A stretch of DNA of 64,000 bases, from contig JADJBR010000009.1 in the NCBI GenBank assembly GCA_016703645.1, positions 611,935-675,934 of the forward strand. Reading direction: 5' to 3'. Position 1 is the first letter of the stretch. Every line of letters begins with the position of its first letter. A model generated the notes under the pieces. The model saw only the letters and a list, made by a program, of their open reading frames with translations, was not told the origin of the DNA and ran no database searches. Positions 60,363 through 64,000 of this stretch are shown piece by piece. The position numbers and the translations under genes were made by a program. The stretch is from Zoogloea sp. Lineage in GTDB: Bacteria > Pseudomonadota > Gammaproteobacteria > Burkholderiales > Rhodocyclaceae.

Positions 60363-61148
60363 TCAGACGAGGCCGCTGTGCTCGATCACGTGATGGACGC
60401 CGCCGATGGACAGGACGCCGGCGGCGATCAGCAGGATCTGCTCCACTGTCTCGCGCAGGCGGGTGCGACGGTGCAGACCCGGAATGAGGTCGGCAACCGC
60501 CACGTAGATCATGCTCGAACAGGCCAGCCCCAGCAGCACCGGCACCGCCCCGGTCACCAGGGGCAGGGCAACGTGGGCCAACAGGGCGCCGGCAGCCATG
60601 GCGAGACTGGACAGCAGGTTGAAAGCCAGGGCCCTGGCCCGGCTATAGCCGGCATGGAGCAGGACGACGAAATCCCCGAGTTCCTGAGGAATCTCGTGGG
60701 CGATGATGGCCGCCGCGGTGATCAGGCCGAGGGACGTGCTTTCCATGAAGGCGGTGGCGATGAGCAGGCCATCCACGAAGTTGTGGAAGCTGTCGCCGAT
60801 CATCACCAGCAGGCCGCTGCGCCCGTGGCCGTCGGCCTCGTGCCCATGGGCATGGCCGCCCCCCACCGGGAGCACGTGGTTGTGGCGCCACAGCACCAGC
60901 TTTTCAAGCAGGAAGAACAGGAGTACGCCCCCCAGGACCAGGGCGCTGGTCCACTCGGCATCCCCCGAGGCCTCCAGGGCGTGGGGCAGGATCTCCAGGA
61001 AGGCTGCGCCGAGCAAGGCACCGACGGCGTAACTGATGAGGCGGGACAGGAATTGGGGACTGAGGGCCGCGGTGCACAGGGCGGCGGCCCCGACCGAAAC
61101 AAGGCCACCGGCCAGACTCGCCAGCAGGCTGAGCGCAAAGGGTGTCAT
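60363..61148 (-). CDS. ZIP-family divalent metal transporter
   Basis: 261 residues from ATG 61148. Eight TM helices are suggested. A His-rich cytoplasmic loop (GGGHAHGHEADGHG) lies between TM3 and TM4, TM4 has the metal-binding HNFVDGLLIATAF motif, and TM5 has the paired IIAHEIPQELGDF, the two signature histidine sites of ZIP proteins. It imports Zn or another divalent metal into the cytoplasm. Next to a carboxylase of the type known to contain zinc and to need Mg or Mn, it may supply that metal; position only. Confidence 0.9.
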   Translation of the reverse strand: MTPFALSLLASLAGGLVSVGAAALCTAALSPQFLSRLISYAVGALLGAAFLEILPHALEASGDAEWTSALVLGGVLLFFLLEKLVLWRHNHVLPVGGGHAHGHEADGHGRSGLLVMIGDSFHNFVDGLLIATAFMESTSLGLITAAAIIAHEIPQELGDFVVLLHAGYSRARALAFNLLSSLAMAAGALLAHVALPLVTGAVPVLLGLACSSMIYVAVADLIPGLHRRTRLRETVEQILLIAAGVLSIGGVHHVIEHSGLV

Positions 61149-61290
61149 CGGGAAGAGGGCTTTCGTGATGTCTCGCTGTCCGCACACGTGGGCCTACGGC
61201 GTGTCCGGAGCGATGGCGCGGGCAAGGGAATCCGCGGGGCCTCCCCACCAGCCCGGGTGCGGGGCCGGGCGCCACCGCGGACAAAAGTAC

Positions 61291-61319
61291 GGGGGCCGGA
61301 CCGTGCAGGCCCGGCCCCC
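61291..61319 (-). terminator. Terminator after the apcE-like gene
   Basis: GGGGGCCGG and CCGGCCCCC form a perfect 9-bp stem around an 11-base loop, followed on the minus strand by GTACTTTT. It lies 8-36 bp past the apcE-like stop and probably ends the apc transcript. Confidence 0.7.
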
Positions 61320-61326
61320 GTCAAGG

Positions 61327-62190
61327 CTAGGCCCGCAGGCGGGCCAGGCTTTCCAGGACAAACTCGGGACGCTGGGCCTCCGGGATTTCGGCGAAGTAGA
61401 ACTGGGCCTGGGAGAGGGCCGGCAGGGGACTGCCGCTCCACAGGGCCGCACTCACATCCACCCCGGTGGACACCGGCTGCGGGGCTGCGATGGCCGCCGA
61501 CAGCACGGCATCGAACTCCGCCAGCACGGGCGACGCCGCCACCGCCGCCCCCTGGGGACGCAGGGCCAGGGACCAGCGGTAGTGGTGCGCCACGTTGATC
61601 AACGGGCGGTAACGCTCAAGCTCCGTCTCGCCCATTGCCGCATCGTCGGGGTGCTCTTCCAGCAGCACTCCGCCCACCGGGCTGGAGGACACCGAACGGA
61701 GGAGGTCGGCCATGTACATGGCCGCGTCCTCGATCCCGTCCGGGTCCAGCTCGATGTCGCTGCGCCCCGCCAACAGGTTGGCGTGATACAGCCAGTGCTT
61801 CGGCGAGGGCATGGCCAGCACCAGGGGCGTTTGCCCGCGCAAGTTGGCGATGACCGCCTCCACCACCTCGGCCAGCAGCCGACGCGGCTCGTCCTGCTCC
61901 AGCAACTTGCGCAGCGGGAAGGACAGGCGCCGCTTGGCGCCCATCTCGGCGCGCACCTCCGGATGACGCAGCAACCATGAATCGAAGAGCTCGCCGACTT
62001 CCACAACGGCCACGTCGGGTCGGAGCAAGCCCTGGGCCTGCGAAAAGTACGCCAGGTACTGGGGAGCACCCTGCCACGGGTCGCCCCCCTCCCCCAGCAG
62101 CAGCCGGCGGGTATAGGCCGATGCCTTCAGCCACACCCGCAGGCCGCTCCCGCCCTTGCCGGGCAGGCTGTCGGCGAGGCTCTGGCTCAT
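61327..62190 (-). CDS. apcE: Acetophenone-carboxylase-like epsilon subunit
   Basis: 287 residues (about 32 kDa), beginning MSQSLADSLPGKGGSGLRVW and containing VAVVEVGELFDSWLLRHPEV and QTPLVLAMPSPKHWLYHANL. I know no general domain for it. The call rests on gene order and size: in Aromatoleum the operon apcABCDE ends in a 34-kDa subunit directly after the hydantoinase-B-like apcD, and activity needs that subunit. Its ATG overlaps the apcD stop (ATGA). A related ketone carboxylase with different substrate is possible. Confidence 0.7.
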   Translation of the reverse strand: MSQSLADSLPGKGGSGLRVWLKASAYTRRLLLGEGGDPWQGAPQYLAYFSQAQGLLRPDVAVVEVGELFDSWLLRHPEVRAEMGAKRRLSFPLRKLLEQDEPRRLLAEVVEAVIANLRGQTPLVLAMPSPKHWLYHANLLAGRSDIELDPDGIEDAAMYMADLLRSVSSSPVGGVLLEEHPDDAAMGETELERYRPLINVAHHYRWSLALRPQGAAVAASPVLAEFDAVLSAAIAAPQPVSTGVDVSAALWSGSPLPALSQAQFYFAEIPEAQRPEFVLESLARLRA

Positions 62191-64000
62191 TGCTTTTCAC
62201 CTCCCATGGCGCCCAGGGCATGCAGACGGGCCTCCAGCTCGGCGATGCGCACGTCCTTGGGATGCACCATGTAGTTGGGGCGGGGCGTGTTGGCATCGCG
62301 GAACTTGTCGGGGCTGCCCATGTAGAGCTTGGCCACATCGTCGCCCCAGCAGCCGAAATACTGCAGGTGGGACGGCGGGGTCGGCTTGTTCCAGGTCTTG
62401 ATGAACTCGGCGTAGGGCACGCCCCGGGCAATGCGGTCCTTGCGCTCGGCGTCACGGGCGGCGGCGGTGGCCTCCTGATTGACGGCCAGGGTCGCCGGAT
62501 CGAACTTGACCTTGTAGAGGCGCTCGGCCACGCCCGGTGAGATCAGGCCTTCCTCGATGTCTCGGATGACGCCGGCCGGGTCGCGCTCCAGCAAGTCACC
62601 GTAGCCGGCCCCGGCCCCCTGGGAGATCATGAACAGCTCGCCACGCTTGGAGATCTCGAAACCCATGCCCATGTGGTGGGTGGTATAGGTGGCTTCCTCG
62701 AAGGGCTGCTCGTTCATGATCTCCTCAATGGAGTGCTTGAACTTGTGCGGCTCGTTGAGCAGGATGTCATACACATCAATGCCCTTGACCTTGGAGAGCG
62801 GGTAGCAGCCGCAGGCATAGCCGCCGAACAGACCCTGGATCGGGGGGATCTTGGCGCCCTGGCAGGTGGTCATGAAACCCCACTGTTCGGAATCCTTGGT
62901 CGCGGCGATCATGGTGTAGCCCTGGCCGCCACGGTACTTGCCCGGGGCGATGGCGTCACGGGTCATCTTCTTGGAGACGAGTTGCAGGAAGGGCACGTCT
63001 TCCTCGTTCAGCTCCTGCTCGCCGATGTCCGCCATGGTGGCGAAGATCGGTGCCAGACCGTGTTCACCGTCCAGGTCGGAGCGCGCACCGGCACCCATGC
63101 CGTTCAAGTCGGCGCACAGGTTGCCCAGGGTTTCGCCGTGCTGGCTGACCCCACCCCAGATGAAGGTGTTGATCATGTTGAAGGTGGGCGCATGCACCTT
63201 GGTGTACTTCTCCGGGCAGCTGTACAGGAACTTGGCGACGGCGTGCTGGCCGGCGGTGAAGCCGGTGAAGATGGACATCAGGCTCTGGGAGTTGGGGGCG
63301 TCGTAGGAGCAATTGACGATGGAGTGCGGATCGGTGATCACCTCGATGGGCGCAAACGCCGCCTGGCCCCGTGGCAGATCGGGCCACACGTAGCACAGGA
63401 AGACCTGCGCCAACATGCCCTTCAGGCCGGCCACGATGGTGTTGGTGGGCCGGTTGGTGAATTCCGGGCTGGAGCCGCGGAAGTCGAAGATCAGGCGGTC
63501 GCCGGTCTTGGTGAGCTTGCAGTTGATCTTCACCACGCAGTTCTCGCGCAGGGTCGAGTCCTGGATGATGTAGGTGCGCACGGTCATGTCGGGCCATTGG
63601 CTGACCCGGCGCTTGACCTCGGCACGCACGTTCTCCATGGTGGTCCGCAGGGTGGAGATCAGTGCTTCGGGGCCGTCGGTGTTCAGCGTCTCTTCGATGC
63701 GCTGCTTGATGCGCAGGCAGGCGAAGAGCTTGACCTTCATGTCTTCGTACTGGAGCTTGGGCTCGCGCACGGAGTTCTGCAGGAAGGTCAGGATGTCGCG
63801 CTTGATCTGGTAGTTCTCGACCACCTTGAACGGGCACATCTTGAGACCTTCGTCGCAGGGGCTCTCGGCCATGGAGGGCATGCCGCCCGGCTCGATGGCG
63901 CCGTTCTCGCCCTCATGCACCGTGGAAGCCACCCAGCACACCAGCTTGCCCTTGTGGAAGATGGGCAGGATCATCGACTGGTCGGTGTTGTGCACGTTGC
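62187..64000 (-). CDS. apcD: Acetophenone-carboxylase-like delta subunit (HyuB family), partial
   Basis: At least 603 residues; the 5' end lies beyond the window (the frame is open at 64000, reading NVHNTDQSMILPIFHKGKLV). This is the hydantoinase-B/acetone-carboxylase-like fold: VASTVHEGENGAIEPGGMPS near the start, FDFRGSSPEFTNRPTNTIVA, and GKYRGGQGYTMIA with GFMTTCQGAK. Relative to HyuB proteins roughly 100 N-terminal residues are missing. In the ApcABCDE complex this type of subunit works with the HyuA-like subunit in ATP-dependent carboxylation of acetophenone to benzoylacetate. Acetone carboxylase and 5-oxoprolinase-type relatives are alternatives; the following 34-kDa gene favours Apc. 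Confidence 0.8.
   Translation of the reverse strand, partial: NVHNTDQSMILPIFHKGKLVCWVASTVHEGENGAIEPGGMPSMAESPCDEGLKMCPFKVVENYQIKRDILTFLQNSVREPKLQYEDMKVKLFACLRIKQRIEETLNTDGPEALISTLRTTMENVRAEVKRRVSQWPDMTVRTYIIQDSTLRENCVVKINCKLTKTGDRLIFDFRGSSPEFTNRPTNTIVAGLKGMLAQVFLCYVWPDLPRGQAAFAPIEVITDPHSIVNCSYDAPNSQSLMSIFTGFTAGQHAVAKFLYSCPEKYTKVHAPTFNMINTFIWGGVSQHGETLGNLCADLNGMGAGARSDLDGEHGLAPIFATMADIGEQELNEEDVPFLQLVSKKMTRDAIAPGKYRGGQGYTMIAATKDSEQWGFMTTCQGAKIPPIQGLFGGYACGCYPLSKVKGIDVYDILLNEPHKFKHSIEEIMNEQPFEEATYTTHHMGMGFEISKRGELFMISQGAGAGYGDLLERDPAGVIRDIEEGLISPGVAERLYKVKFDPATLAVNQEATAAARDAERKDRIARGVPYAEFIKTWNKPTPPSHLQYFGCWGDDVAKLYMGSPDKFRDANTPRPNYMVHPKDVRIAELEARLHALGAMGGEKQ

Noticed and set aside
1-64000. CRISPR arrays, rRNA or tRNA genes
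   Set aside because: No regularly spaced direct repeats and no T-loop/anticodon-arm pattern were seen on either strand; a tRNAscan run could still find one I missed.

Overview
The window is GC-rich chromosomal DNA from a betaproteobacterium, most likely Rhodocyclales (Aromatoleum/Azoarcus/Thauera type). That placement is an inference. It rests on the housekeeping gene order (slt, NDUFA9-like, cca; dacC, ybeD, lipB, lipA), on a hydantoinase-B-like carboxylase subunit followed by a 34-kDa subunit as in acetophenone carboxylase, and on the DUF1302/DUF1329/RND set common in degraders of hydrophobic compounds.

Layout. 1-27.9 kb is mostly core: cca end, NDUFA9-like protein, Slt transglycosylase, folate cyclo-ligase, OxyR, a Do-type protease, a vitamin-type TonB receptor, a CusCBA-type heavy-metal efflux operon with a PII-like protein, dacC-ybeD-lipB-lipA, a NUDIX gene, a small putative DNA-binding protein with paired palindromic sites, a chemoreceptor, and a urate catabolism block (LysR, uraD, urate permease, uraH, puuD with a cytochrome c domain). 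Several small miscellaneous genes follow.

28-37.4 kb is an accessory region of lower GC. It holds a run of short, mostly unrecognised minus-strand genes for membrane or exported proteins. Between 32.0 and 34.4 kb at least three sites have attC architecture, all in the same orientation and each just past a gene stop or just before a gene start. No integron integrase lies beside them, so this looks like a CALIN (attC cluster lacking an integrase), interrupted by a truncated tyrosine recombinase and REP-like GGGTCTGTCCCC repeats. A membrane-anchored Mrr-like nuclease follows.

37.6-53.1 kb carries two HipBA-type pairs. The first HipA lacks its catalytic loop and the second keeps it. Between them are a complete TonB-ExbB-ExbD/PepSY/siderophore-receptor operon, a hybrid sensor kinase overlapping a periplasmic binding protein gene, and a PHB-depolymerase-like esterase. 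A zinc-ribbon membrane protein follows the second pair.

53.3-64 kb (all minus strand) reads as a ketone-degradation locus: partial apcD-like and apcE-like genes, a terminator, a ZIP metal transporter, then a YCF48 propeller, an RND/MMPL transporter, a DUF1302 outer-membrane protein and a DUF1329 protein. The last four are probably an envelope transport machine for a hydrophobic substrate or product.

A 123-bp element with 18-bp imperfect terminal inverted repeats occurs twice (3753-3875 and 44569-44691), about 96% identical. The first copy supplies stop-codon bases to two convergent genes. All product names come from reading motifs; no database search was run.
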